Part shown: piece by piece, positions 9,683 through 17,668 of the stretch
Layout: each line of letters opens with the position of its first letter
How positions within the stretch are numbered: position 1 is the stretch's first letter
Source of the DNA: Pseudomonas helleri
Lineage (GTDB): Bacteria; Pseudomonadota; Gammaproteobacteria; Pseudomonadales; Pseudomonadaceae
NCBI RefSeq assembly: GCF_009600315.1
Contig: NZ_WIWC01000009.1
Location: forward strand, 1 to 64,000
Direction of reading: 5' to 3'
Length of the DNA: 64,000 nt
Made by a program: the position numbers and the translations under genes
The notes under the pieces: model-generated
The model's input: the letters and a program-made list of their open reading frames with translations, nothing else
Database searches by the model: none
What the model was told of the DNA's origin: nothing

Positions 9683-10233
9683 GACACGGTCCCTGCACTC
9701 GGCTCACGCAAACTGGCCTTACAGGCCTCCAGGGCACGCATCATATGTTTTTCGACGGCACTTTGGGACACGCCCATGACCTTGGCGATGTCGGCATAGG
9801 TACGCCCGTGGATGCGGTTCAGAAGAAAAATGTGGCGCGTGCGCTCAGGCAAACCGCGCAAGGCGGCTTCGACCTGACGTAAGTCATGGCCCGCCTCCAG
9901 CGCCGCTTGAGGTTCGCAGCCATGGTCGTCCGGCTCGATCTGCCAGTGCTGGTTGACCCGCCCGCGCACGCCTTCGCTGCGCAGATGGTCAATCGCAATA
10001 TTGCCGGCGCTGCGCAGCAGGTAGGTGCTGAGTTCTTCGACATGCACCAGCGGCCGACGCCAGAAACGCAAAAACAAATCCTGTACCAGATCGGCCGCCG
10101 TGGCCCGACAGCCCACGCGGCGGCTTACCAGCGCTTCCATTTGCGGACGCTGGGATAAAAACACCTGCAAAAAATGCGCGCGTCCGTGGCGCGCTTCACG
10201 GCCGGGGCCATCCTTGAGTTCGGGAGGGGTCAT
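9679..10233 (-). CDS. ECF sigma factor, FecI family (hydroxamate-type locus)
   Basis: Iron-starvation sigma factor of 184 residues that should direct RNA polymerase to the receptor promoter at 8.4 kb. Region 2 is at about 35-95 (TAADLVQDLFLRFWRR and AGNIAIDHLR), region 4 at about 115-175 (LPERTRHIFLLNRIHGRTYA, then VMGVSQSAVEKHMMRAL). The ATG at 10233 is chosen; a TTG at 10254 is possible. It heads a sigma/anti-sigma/receptor operon and is divergent from the fecI gene at 10406, with a Fur-box-like sequence in the shared gap. Confidence 0.88.
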   Translation of the reverse strand: MTPPELKDGPGREARHGRAHFLQVFLSQRPQMEALVSRRVGCRATAADLVQDLFLRFWRRPLVHVEELSTYLLRSAGNIAIDHLRSEGVRGRVNQHWQIEPDDHGCEPQAALEAGHDLRQVEAALRGLPERTRHIFLLNRIHGRTYADIAKVMGVSQSAVEKHMMRALEACKASLREPSAGTVS

Positions 10234-10272
10234 GAGCGTCGGGGTACAGGTCAAAAGGGAAAGCGATACTAA

Positions 10273-10287
10273 TGATAAATATTCTCA
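10273..10287. promoter_or_regulatory. Candidate Fur box between divergent sigma genes
   Basis: TGATAAA-T-ATTCTCA is a near-perfect 7-1-7 inverted repeat of the Fur type (ideal TGATAAT-n-ATTATCA). It is 40 bp from the minus-strand sigma start and about 120 bp from the plus-strand fecI start. Iron repression of both sigma genes is expected of the family. A second palindrome, GAACAA-TTC-TTGTTC at 10369-10383, lies closer to fecI. Confidence 0.6.
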
Positions 10288-10405
10288 TAGGCAAAGTGAG
10301 ATGACGGTCTGCATCCCCGTGTTTGATCAGTGGTGATTGCTCAATACAATCACCCGCCCCTACAATGCGAACAATTCTTGTTCTCTAAAGCGTTATCAAC
10401 GCAGC

Positions 10406-10906
10406 ATGGAGTCGTCGTTGCCGCCGTCAAATACCGTTGAAGTCCTGTATCTGGACCACCACAGTTGGCTCACGGGTTGGTTGCGGCGCAAGCTGGGTTG
10501 CCCGCACAGCGCCGCCGACCTGGCGCAAGACACCTTCATGCGACTGCTGAGTGCTCGCGAAACACCGAGCATTACCGAGCCTCGTGCATTTTTGACCGTG
10601 GTCGCGAAACGGGTGCTGTTTAACCATTACCGCCGTCAGGATCTGGAGCGTGCCTACCTGCAAGCGCTGGCTGACATGCCCGAACAGCTCGCGCCCTCTG
10701 AAGAAGAACGCGCCATCATTCTGCAAACGCTGATGGAGCTGGACCAATTGCTCGATGGCCTGCCCACCCCCGTCAAGCGCGCTTTTTTACTGGCTCAGGT
10801 CGACGGTATGAGCTACGCCGACATCGGTGCCCAACTCGGCATTTCGATTGCCACGGTCAAACGCCATTTGAATAAAGCCGCCCTGCGCTGCTACTTCGCT
10901 CTATGA
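10406..10906 (+). CDS. ECF sigma factor FecI (ferric citrate locus)
   Basis: Sigma factor of 166 residues, usual length for FecI. Region 2 has HSAADLAQDTFMRLLS and RAFLTVVAKRVLFNHYRR; region 4 has LPTPVKRAFLLAQVDGMSYA and LGISIATVKRHLNKA. Start at 10406 gives the family length; upstream in-frame starts add an unrelated leader and none has a strong ribosome site. It overlaps fecR by four bases and is followed by a receptor clearly of FecA type, so it should activate fecA when ferric dicitrate is bound outside the cell. Confidence 0.88.
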   Translation: MESSLPPSNTVEVLYLDHHSWLTGWLRRKLGCPHSAADLAQDTFMRLLSARETPSITEPRAFLTVVAKRVLFNHYRRQDLERAYLQALADMPEQLAPSEEERAIILQTLMELDQLLDGLPTPVKRAFLLAQVDGMSYADIGAQLGISIATVKRHLNKAALRCYFAL

Positions 10907-11868
10907 ACGGCGCGTTCAATAGCCCGGGGGACATTTCCTCGGGCGTCGCCGAACAAGCCGTCAGTTGGCTGGTGGAAATGCAGGAAGGCCCCCTCAGCCC
11001 ACGCCGTCAACACGCGTGGGAACATTGGCTGCAGGCCCACAGTGAACACCAGCGCGCGTGGGAACATATTCAACGGATCAACCAGCGCTTGCGCGGTTTA
11101 TCGTCACCGCTGGCCCACGCCGCCCTCAATGCACCGCAAAGTCGCAGTCGGCGTCAGGCATTGAAACTGTTGCTGCTGTTGGGCGCCGGTTCGGCACTGA
11201 CCTACGGCTTGCGCGATCAATTGCCCATCACGCCCCTGATGGCGGACTACAGCAGCCCGGTGGGCCAGCGGCGCAAGTTGCACCTGCAGGACGGCAGCCA
11301 GATTCACCTCAACACCGCCAGCGCGGTGGATGTGCGTTTTGATGCACAGCGACGTGTGATTCGTCTGCTCGAAGGCGAGATGCTGCTCACGGCAGCGCAG
11401 GATGCTCGCCCGTTGCAGGTGCTGACGGACCACGGCAGCGTGCAGCCGCAGGTGGCACGCCTCAACGTGCGTCAGTTTGCCGACCGCACAGAGTTGGCGG
11501 TCTTTGACGGTCAGGTCGCCCTTGCGCCAACGGCCCACTCGGGGAGTCCGCTGCGTGTGTCAGCCCATCAACAACTGAGGTTTAACCGTCAGGCATGGAC
11601 CACTCCGCGCCCGTTGGACGCCAGCAGTGGTGCCTGGGCTGACGGCATACTGGTGGCCGCGCACATGCGTCTGGGCGACTTTCTGGCAGAGCTGGGACGT
11701 TATCGCCGTGGCCAGCTCAACTGCGATCCCAAGGTGGCTGACTTGCTGATTTCCGGCACCTACCCGGTAGACGACAGCGAGCGGGTACTCGACTTGCTGG
11801 CTGTCAGCTTGCCCGTAAGGGTCAAACGCTTTACCCGGTATTGGGTGACGGTTGAAGCAAAAGCCTGA
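10903..11868 (+). CDS. Anti-sigma regulator FecR
   Basis: Inner-membrane regulator of 321 residues that both holds and activates FecI. The N-terminal part has AVSWLVEMQEG and WEHWLQAH, one membrane segment is at about 87-105 (ALKLLLLLGAGSALTYGL), and the periplasmic FecR domain has KLHLQDGSQIHLNTASAVDV. The C-terminus (LISGTYPVDDSERVLDLL) is the part that contacts the receptor signalling domain. The start overlaps the fecI stop as ATGA. Confidence 0.9.
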   Translation: MNGAFNSPGDISSGVAEQAVSWLVEMQEGPLSPRRQHAWEHWLQAHSEHQRAWEHIQRINQRLRGLSSPLAHAALNAPQSRSRRQALKLLLLLGAGSALTYGLRDQLPITPLMADYSSPVGQRRKLHLQDGSQIHLNTASAVDVRFDAQRRVIRLLEGEMLLTAAQDARPLQVLTDHGSVQPQVARLNVRQFADRTELAVFDGQVALAPTAHSGSPLRVSAHQQLRFNRQAWTTPRPLDASSGAWADGILVAAHMRLGDFLAELGRYRRGQLNCDPKVADLLISGTYPVDDSERVLDLLAVSLPVRVKRFTRYWVTVEAKA

Positions 11869-11886
11869 GCAAATGCGCTGCACATC

Positions 11887-12002
11887 CCCGTAGCAGCTGC
11901 CGAAGGCTGCGTCCGAGGGCGAAGCACTCGCTCACCTTGCACGCGGATTTGGGCTTTACGACGGCTACGCCGCCGGACGCAGCCTTCGGCAGCTGCTACG
12001 GG
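11887..12002. repeat. Paired REP palindrome between fecR and fecA
   Basis: A 28 bp sequence beginning CCCGTAGCAGCTGCCGAAGG at 11887-11914 recurs exactly inverted at 11975-12002, with about 60 bp between. This is the REP-doublet arrangement common in Pseudomonas. Transcribed, it forms a long hairpin between fecR and fecA and may limit read-through or protect the upstream message. Confidence 0.85.
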
Positions 12003-12098
12003 TTACGGAGCTAATTTTTGGCGAACATGAGCTGTTTTCAAATCTGGCGTGACAGAGAAGGTAAGCCCCTTCAATTTTGACCCTCTCAGGATGTTTTC

Positions 12099-14438
12099 AT
12101 GCCCGCCCAGTCTTCTCGCCTCACGTCTTTGGCCCGCTTGTTGTTAGGCGCCAGCTTGAGTTTCAGCGCCTTGCCCATGGCCTTTGCCGATTCGGCAAAA
12201 AGCTACCACATCGCACCGTCCTCGCTGGAAAACGCGCTGAACCAATTCGGACGTGAAGCTGGCGTCATGATTTCGTTCAGCTCTGAAGTCGCCAGCGGAA
12301 TCCAGAGCAAAGGCCTGGATGGCGATTACAGCCCTGAGCTGGGCTTGCAGACACTGCTTGAGGGCACCGGCCTGCAAGCCCGCGCCGAAGGGCAAGGCGC
12401 ATTCAGCTTGCAACCCGTGCCTGCGCAGAGCGCTCCGCAAAGCGTCGAATTAAGCGCCTCGACAGTGGTCGGCGACTGGCTGGGCGATGCCGCACAAACC
12501 AACGTATTTGAGCACGCCGGTGCGCGTGACGTGATCCGCCGTGAGGAGTTTGAGCGTCAAGGCGCGACGTCCGCCCGTGAAGTGCTTAACCGTATCCCGG
12601 GGGTCAACGCGCCAGAAAACAACGGCACCGGCAGCCACGATATGGCGCTGAACTTCGGCATACGCGGGCTAAACCCTCGCCTGGCCACCCGCTCCACCGT
12701 ACTGATGGACGGCATTCCCGTGCCCTTCGCTCCTTACGGTCAGCCGCAGTTGTCCTTCGCCCCCATCAGCATGGGCAACATGGATGCCGTGGACGTCGTA
12801 CGTGGCGGCGGCGCGGTACGGTATGGCCCGCAAAACGTGGGCGGTATCGTCAATTTTGTAACCCGCGCCACCCCCGACGAACCCACGGTAAAAGCAGGTT
12901 TTCAGACTGAAACCAGCCCGTCCTCAACTCAAGACGGCTTCAAAAAAACCGCCAACCTGCTGGCGGGCGGCACCGCCGACAATGGGCTGGGCGGCGCTTT
13001 GCTGTATTCCGGCGTGCGCGGCGGCGATTGGCGTCAGCACAGTGACACGCGCATCGACGACCTGATCCTCAAGGGCAACTATCAGCTCGACGATGCCAAC
13101 AGCTTCAATGCGATGGCCCAGTATTACGATGGCGAAGCCGACATGCCCGGCGGCCTGAGCACAGCGGCCTTCAAGGCTGACCCGTATCAGTCCACACGCC
13201 CGAACGACAAGTTCTGGGGCCGTCGCACGCTGGTCAACTTCGGCTATCGCTACCAGCAGGACCGCCGCGAATTTACGGTCAACAGCTTCTTCACCAAAAC
13301 CTTGCGCAGCGGTTATCTGGATCAGGGCACCTTCCTGTCGCTGTCACCGCGCGAGTACTGGGTACGCGGGATTGAAACCCGATTAGCACAAGGCTTCGAT
13401 CTGGGTAATACCAGCCACGAAGTGGGCATGGGCTACCGCTACATCAACGAAGCCGGTCACGAGTTGCGCTACCGCACACCGATAGCCGCCAACGAACTGC
13501 CGACCACCAGCAGCCGCAATGACCGCGACACGCGCGGTGCCACTGAAGCCCACGCGTTCTTTATCGACGACAAAATCGACATCGGCAAATGGACGTTCAC
13601 ACCCGGCATTCGCTACGAAATGATTGAGCAGCAGCAAACCAACCTGCTGACGAACGTGAAGTACAAAGGCGATTACAACACCCCCCTCCCGGCGCTGAAC
13701 GTGATGTATCACGTGACCGACAGCTGGAATATCTACGCCAACACCGAAGGCTCCTTCGGCAGCGTGCAGTACAGCCAGATGCCCAACCGTGTCACCGGTG
13801 GTGAAGTAAAACCGGAAAAAGCCCGCACATGGGAAATCGGCACACGCTACGACAATGGCAACCTGCGAGCGGAGATCGGCGCCTTTCTGATCAACTTCAA
13901 CAACCAATATGACAGCAACCAGACCACCGACACGGTGATCGCGCGCGGCAAAACCCGCCATCAAGGCATTGAAGCCAGCATCAACTACGCGCTCGACGAC
14001 GTCAGCCCGATCCTGTCCGGCTTTGATGTGTACGCCAGCTACGCCTATGTTGACGCCACTATCCGCGAAGATGGGCCAAACAAGGGCAATCGTGTGCCGT
14101 TCTCCTCTAAAAACAAAGGCACGTTGGGGGTTGGTTACACTCAGGGCCAATGGAAGGCGAATCTGGACAGTAATTTCCAGAGCAACCAGTTCGCCGATAA
14201 CGCCAACACCCGCGCCGAAAGTGCCGACGGCAGCACGGGCCTGATCCCTGGCTATATGATCTTTAACAGCCGTGTCGCCTACGATTTTGGCCCAAAACTG
14301 GCAGACTTGAATGTGGCCTTCGGGGTCAAAAACATCCTCAATCACGAGTATTACACCCGCTCGTTTGACGACAACAACAAAGGTAAATACGTGGGTGAGC
14401 CACGAACCCTATACGTCCAGACCTCTGTTGCATTTTGA
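12099..14438 (+). CDS. Ferric dicitrate TonB-dependent receptor FecA
   Basis: Outer-membrane receptor of 779 residues that imports ferric citrate with TonB energy and signals through FecR/FecI. A signal peptide (1-30) precedes an STN domain at about 35-105 (LENALNQFGREAGVMISF), the plug (REVLNRIPGVNAPENNGTG, VVRGGGAVRYGPQNVGG) and the barrel. The C-terminus, with YYTRSFDDNNKGKYVGEPRT and a final Phe, is very close to that of E. coli FecA, which is why citrate is assigned with confidence. AGGA lies 8 bases before the ATG. A REP doublet separates it from fecR, so it probably has its own FecI-dependent promoter in the preceding 95 bp. Confidence 0.92.
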   Translation: MPAQSSRLTSLARLLLGASLSFSALPMAFADSAKSYHIAPSSLENALNQFGREAGVMISFSSEVASGIQSKGLDGDYSPELGLQTLLEGTGLQARAEGQGAFSLQPVPAQSAPQSVELSASTVVGDWLGDAAQTNVFEHAGARDVIRREEFERQGATSAREVLNRIPGVNAPENNGTGSHDMALNFGIRGLNPRLATRSTVLMDGIPVPFAPYGQPQLSFAPISMGNMDAVDVVRGGGAVRYGPQNVGGIVNFVTRATPDEPTVKAGFQTETSPSSTQDGFKKTANLLAGGTADNGLGGALLYSGVRGGDWRQHSDTRIDDLILKGNYQLDDANSFNAMAQYYDGEADMPGGLSTAAFKADPYQSTRPNDKFWGRRTLVNFGYRYQQDRREFTVNSFFTKTLRSGYLDQGTFLSLSPREYWVRGIETRLAQGFDLGNTSHEVGMGYRYINEAGHELRYRTPIAANELPTTSSRNDRDTRGATEAHAFFIDDKIDIGKWTFTPGIRYEMIEQQQTNLLTNVKYKGDYNTPLPALNVMYHVTDSWNIYANTEGSFGSVQYSQMPNRVTGGEVKPEKARTWEIGTRYDNGNLRAEIGAFLINFNNQYDSNQTTDTVIARGKTRHQGIEASINYALDDVSPILSGFDVYASYAYVDATIREDGPNKGNRVPFSSKNKGTLGVGYTQGQWKANLDSNFQSNQFADNANTRAESADGSTGLIPGYMIFNSRVAYDFGPKLADLNVAFGVKNILNHEYYTRSFDDNNKGKYVGEPRTLYVQTSVAF

Positions 14439-14450
14439 TATGAATCGGCA

Positions 14451-14472
14451 AAGTCCCGCCCACGCGGGACTT
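14451..14472 (+). terminator. Inverted repeat after fecA
   Basis: AAGTCCCGC and GCGGGACTT form a nine-pair stem 12 bp beyond the fecA stop. There is no clear U-tract, so it may work as a weak terminator or an RNA 3' stabiliser. Confidence 0.45.
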
Positions 14473-14639
14473 GGCTTGCGTCAAAGACTGACGCCGGTCA
14501 CAACCTGCGAGACTTCCTGAAAATAGTGCTTGAAATATTTCCTCGTCGGCCCAAACACTGTAATTGAGCGATGACGATGAACCTTTGACTACGCGAGGCC
14601 GTCAGACCTCACACGAGCACGCTATATAAGGGAAGAATT

Positions 14640-15068
14640 ATGCAAACTGAAGTCTTTTCCGATAAGAACATCGCCGTTGACGTACGTACCCAACAGTGGG
14701 TTACAGCAACAGTAGAAGTTACGCTCGAACGTCACCTGGAAGACTTGTCCAGAGTAATCGTACATCTCACCGACGAAAACGCTGGTAAGTCAGGCCCTGG
14801 AGATAAACGCTGCAAAATGGAGGCTCGACCTAAAGGCCACCAGCCTATTGTGGTGACTCAGGATGCAAACACATTGACCCAAGCGGTGGAGGGCGCTTCT
14901 GAAAAACTGGAGCACGCTCTGGAACACCTGTTCGGCAAACTGCGCGGCAAGCACACGCCAAAACTTCCCGCTGAAGGGTTCGAAGAGAAAGAACCCAAGC
15001 AATCTGCTGACGACCTGCTCGAAGAAGAGTTTTTAGAGAAAGAAAAAGAACTCGATAAAATCAGCTGA
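14640..15068 (+). CDS. HPF/RaiA-like ribosome-associated protein
   Basis: Protein of 142 residues. About residues 1-95 have the fold pattern of ribosome hibernation factors (HPF/YfiA/RaiA), e.g. RVIVHLTDENAG and HQPIVVTQDANTLTQAVEGA. The C-terminal 40 residues are a highly charged, Glu-rich tail (DDLLEEEFLEKEKEL) not seen in classic HPF. GGGAAG precedes the ATG. It stands alone between fecA and psiE and ends in a strong terminator. Ribosome or 16S binding is inferred from the family; the cell has a second, canonical Hpf at the right edge of the window. Confidence 0.75.
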   Translation: MQTEVFSDKNIAVDVRTQQWVTATVEVTLERHLEDLSRVIVHLTDENAGKSGPGDKRCKMEARPKGHQPIVVTQDANTLTQAVEGASEKLEHALEHLFGKLRGKHTPKLPAEGFEEKEPKQSADDLLEEEFLEKEKELDKIS

Positions 15069-15087
15069 TTCATCGCTCAGGACGTAT

Positions 15088-15127
15088 AAAAAAGGGCGGG
15101 CCTACTTCGGTAGGCCGGCCCTTTTTA
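15088..15127. terminator. Bidirectional Rho-independent terminator
   Basis: The stem pairs GGGCGGGCCTAC with GTAGGCCGGCCC around a TTCG loop, with A6 on the left and T5 on the right. It serves the convergent RaiA-like and psiE genes. Confidence 0.92.
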
Positions 15128-15144
15128 TCGCCTGAGGCGAACCA

Positions 15145-15645
15145 CTACAGCTCGCCCTTCTCCACTTCCGGATGCTCACTGGAGCCTGCTCCGGTTTTGC
15201 GGCGCGGGTTCTCGATCTTTACCGATGGGAACTGCGAAGATGCATAGCGCACCACCAGGATGGCAATTGCCAGCAGCAGAATTGCCCCGGTCAAATACAC
15301 CACGCCCATGTCCGGCGGGTTGTGGTGAGACACGTTGGAAATCAACAAGCGGGTCAAAGCCGTGATCGCCACATAAATCAGGAAGCGCACAGGCATGTGG
15401 TTGGTTTTGAAATAAATCCCCACCATGGCGCCCAGCTCAAGGTAGATAAACAGCAGCAAAATATCGTCGATTGAGATATTGCCCTTCTCGACCATCTGCA
15501 AAAATTCCATCACCGCGGCCCAGGCGGTCACCGCACCAATGGCGAACAACGCCAAGTAGTGGAAGGTTTCAACGAACAAATTGCCCATCGATTCCGCCAG
15601 CTCATGTACCTGACGACGTAGCTTTTCAGCTTTGTTTACTCTCAC
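15145..15645 (-). CDS. PsiE-family membrane protein
   Basis: Protein of 166 residues with four predicted membrane helices (about 27-50, 60-78, 88-102, 115-135), matching the phosphate-starvation-inducible PsiE family, whose function is unknown. It starts at GTG 15645 with AAGGAG eight bases upstream; there is no nearby ATG in frame. I see no convincing Pho box upstream, so phosphate control is not supported by the sequence. Confidence 0.85.
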   Translation of the reverse strand: MRVNKAEKLRRQVHELAESMGNLFVETFHYLALFAIGAVTAWAAVMEFLQMVEKGNISIDDILLLFIYLELGAMVGIYFKTNHMPVRFLIYVAITALTRLLISNVSHHNPPDMGVVYLTGAILLLAIAILVVRYASSQFPSVKIENPRRKTGAGSSEHPEVEKGEL

Positions 15646-15842
15646 GATGCAGCTCCTTGAATCGACTCGAACGGATCATCCGCGATGCACATGACACTTT
15701 CTGCATGCAGAAAAAAGGCCAGCCATCGCCAATGAGATGATGGACGGCGTCGATTAGGCACGTCAGCTGCCGTTGCAGACATCAATTGCAGCTAGATTAA
15801 AAAGGCACTATTCAAACCTGAAGGATTGGCTTATCCTTTTAG

Positions 15843-15858
15843 CTGTATATAAATACAG
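15843..15858. promoter_or_regulatory. LexA (SOS) box
   Basis: CTGTATATAAATACAG matches the consensus CTGTATATATATACAG at 15 of 16 bases, with the invariant CTG and CAG ends. It lies 185 bp upstream of yebG, a known LexA regulon member, and is separated from it by a MITE-like element. Confidence 0.85.
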
Positions 15859-15866
15859 TAATCGTT

Positions 15867-16009
15867 AGGATCTGTACGAAATGTTTTCGAGCGAAGGTTA
15901 GGCAAGGTGAAAACAGGCGAGGAAGCGGAGTCTACGGGTTGTAAATGAGCATTCCGAGCCTGTTTTCAACGCCGCATAACCGAGTGCAGATACATTCCGT
16001 ACAGATCCT
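15867..16009. mobile_element. MITE-like element between LexA box and yebG
   Basis: 143 bp bounded by 18 bp terminal inverted repeats (AGGATCTGTACGAAATGT on the left; the right end is its inverse with one mismatch). The interior holds further internal complementarity (GAAAACAGGC and GCCTGTTTTC). It has no coding capacity. The compact terminal-repeat form suggests a non-autonomous mobile repeat. No clear target duplication was seen. Confidence 0.65.
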
Positions 16010-16043
16010 GGATAAATTATCGTGAAGGCATACGAGGTGGTAA

Positions 16044-16301
16044 ATGGCCGTCGAAGTGGTATACCGCAGCAGCCGAGATCTGGAGCGTTTGTTCATGGAT
16101 AAAGCCGAAGCTGACCGTCATGACAAAATGCTGGAGTTGGCCGAGTTGCTGGCCGAAGTGCTGCAAAAAGCTGTGCCATCGTTGAGCGAGCAGCAAGTTG
16201 AAGAAGCCGGTATTTACATGGCGAAAAATCGCGATGTGTTTGCCAAGGCGTTTAAAAGCCAGCCGGACGCCCTGTCCGAGTTGCTGGTCGATAGCGAATA
16301 A
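16044..16301 (+). CDS. YebG-family SOS protein
   Basis: Protein of 85 residues starting MAVEVVYRSSRDLERLFMDK, with the DKMLELAELLAEVL and KNRDVFAKAF segments of YebG, a small DNA-damage-induced protein of unknown biochemical role. GAGGTGG precedes the ATG. The LexA box at 15843 supports SOS control. The 143 bp repeat would be in its 5' leader if transcription begins near the LexA box. A hairpin CCTGAAAG/CTTTCAGG at 16332-16352 follows the gene. Confidence 0.88.
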   Translation: MAVEVVYRSSRDLERLFMDKAEADRHDKMLELAELLAEVLQKAVPSLSEQQVEEAGIYMAKNRDVFAKAFKSQPDALSELLVDSE

Positions 16302-16382
16302 CCACACCGCGTATTCGCTCGCTGCCCCTACCCTGAAAGTCGTTCTTTCAGGTTGGGCGCTGCCTTGAGTCCCCCAGAGTCG

Positions 16383-17414
16383 CTAGCCCGTTCCTTTGCC
16401 GTAAAGCAGGCGCTGTGCCAGTTCATCGGACACCCTGGCCGGTGAACGTTTTTCAGCCTGAGCGTGAGCATAAATACCCGTCAACCGTTCGCTGATACGT
16501 AGCAACTGTTGGTTGATTGCCTCAGGGGCAGCGCCCTGATAGGTCAGAGCCATATAGATCAACCCGCCCGAATTGATCACGTAGTCGGGCGCATACAAAA
16601 TGCCCCGGCGTTCCAGCTGATCGGCTACTTGCAGGTTGGTCAGCTGGTTATTGGCGCATCCAGCCACTGCTGAACAACGCAGTTGTGCCACGCTGTGCCA
16701 GTTGAGCACTCCGCCCAAACCACAGGGTGCCAAAATATCGCAGGGTGTACTGAGCAAGGCTTCGCACGCGATGGGGTGTGCCCCTAACTGCTCCATGGCC
16801 ATTCGCACTTTTGCGGGATCGATGTCGCACACCAGCAGCTCCGCCCCAGCCATGTGCAGTTGCTCAGCCAGAGCGAAACCTACTTTGCCCAACCCCTGAA
16901 TTGCCACACGCAAACCTTCAAGGTTGTCGCTGCCCAAGCGCGAAGAGGCTGTGCTTCGGATACCGGCAAACACACCCATAGCCGTATGCGTCGAAGGATC
17001 ACCCGCCGCCGTGGTGCTGGCAACGTGTCGGGTCTGCTGGGCGATGCAGTCCATGTCCACGGTGGAAGTGCCGCTGTCGATGGCTGTGATGTAACGGCCA
17101 TCGAGTTGTTCAACGCAGCGCCCAAAAGCTTCAAAAAGGGCAGCACGGCTTTCAACATGGGGCGCGCGCATGATCACGGCCTTGGCTCCTCCCACCGCCA
17201 GACCGGCGAGCGCAGCTTTATAGCTCATGTCCTGGGCCAGGCGAATGGCATCGCTGACCGCACTGTCATCGTTGGGATACGCCAAATAGCGACACCCCCC
17301 CAACGCTGGCCCCAAACGGGTGCTATGAATGGCGATCACGGCTTTGAGCCCCGTAACGGGATCAACACTAAGGTGCAGCGACTCAACGTGAGCGCTTTGC
17401 ATGAGAGCAAACAT
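16383..17414 (-). CDS. Leucine dehydrogenase (Glu/Leu/Phe/Val dehydrogenase family)
   Basis: NAD-dependent oxidative deamination of branched-chain amino acids to 2-keto acids. It has 343 residues, the normal length. The catalytic domain has GPALGGCRY and the Lys-containing DMSYKAALAGLAVGGAKAV; the Rossmann domain has IQGLGKVG at about 170. A CGAGGGC ribosome site precedes the ATG. It is monocistronic between yebG and a REP palindrome, upstream of the aromatic amino-acid degradation genes. Phenylalanine or valine specificity cannot be excluded. Confidence 0.85.
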   Translation of the reverse strand: MFALMQSAHVESLHLSVDPVTGLKAVIAIHSTRLGPALGGCRYLAYPNDDSAVSDAIRLAQDMSYKAALAGLAVGGAKAVIMRAPHVESRAALFEAFGRCVEQLDGRYITAIDSGTSTVDMDCIAQQTRHVASTTAAGDPSTHTAMGVFAGIRSTASSRLGSDNLEGLRVAIQGLGKVGFALAEQLHMAGAELLVCDIDPAKVRMAMEQLGAHPIACEALLSTPCDILAPCGLGGVLNWHSVAQLRCSAVAGCANNQLTNLQVADQLERRGILYAPDYVINSGGLIYMALTYQGAAPEAINQQLLRISERLTGIYAHAQAEKRSPARVSDELAQRLLYGKGTG

Positions 17415-17554
17415 TCACAAGCCCTCGAACGATTTCAGGTAATCGGCAGTATAGGCGGCAGGTAAAACTTCGCCGAAGTACGCAGGAATAAGTCAGCACC
17501 CTTTTCAGAGATTCGGACATAACCCGCAGGCAGGTTGAAGCCCCTTTGGGCCTT

Positions 17555-17633
17555 ATCGCAGCCTTCGTTCCTCGGCAGCGACTACCCGCTGGCATCAAAC
17601 CTGTAGTCGCTGCCGAGGAACGAAGGCTGCGAT
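17555..17633. repeat. REP palindrome with 30 bp perfect arms
   Basis: The arm at 17555-17584, beginning ATCGCAGCCTTCGTTCCTCG, is repeated exactly inverted at 17604-17633 with a 19 bp loop. It lies between the convergent ends of the hmg operon and the leucine dehydrogenase promoter region. Confidence 0.85.
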
Positions 17634-17668
17634 CGGTCGAGAAGCGATCGAAAGCCCAACCCTACTAT

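Noticed and set aside
13383..14345. 320-codon frame antisense to fecA
   Set aside because: Shadow of the fecA codons; fecA is unambiguous on the other strand.
15646..15720. Pho box upstream of psiE
   Set aside because: No pair of CTGTCAT-like direct repeats with 4 bp spacing was found.
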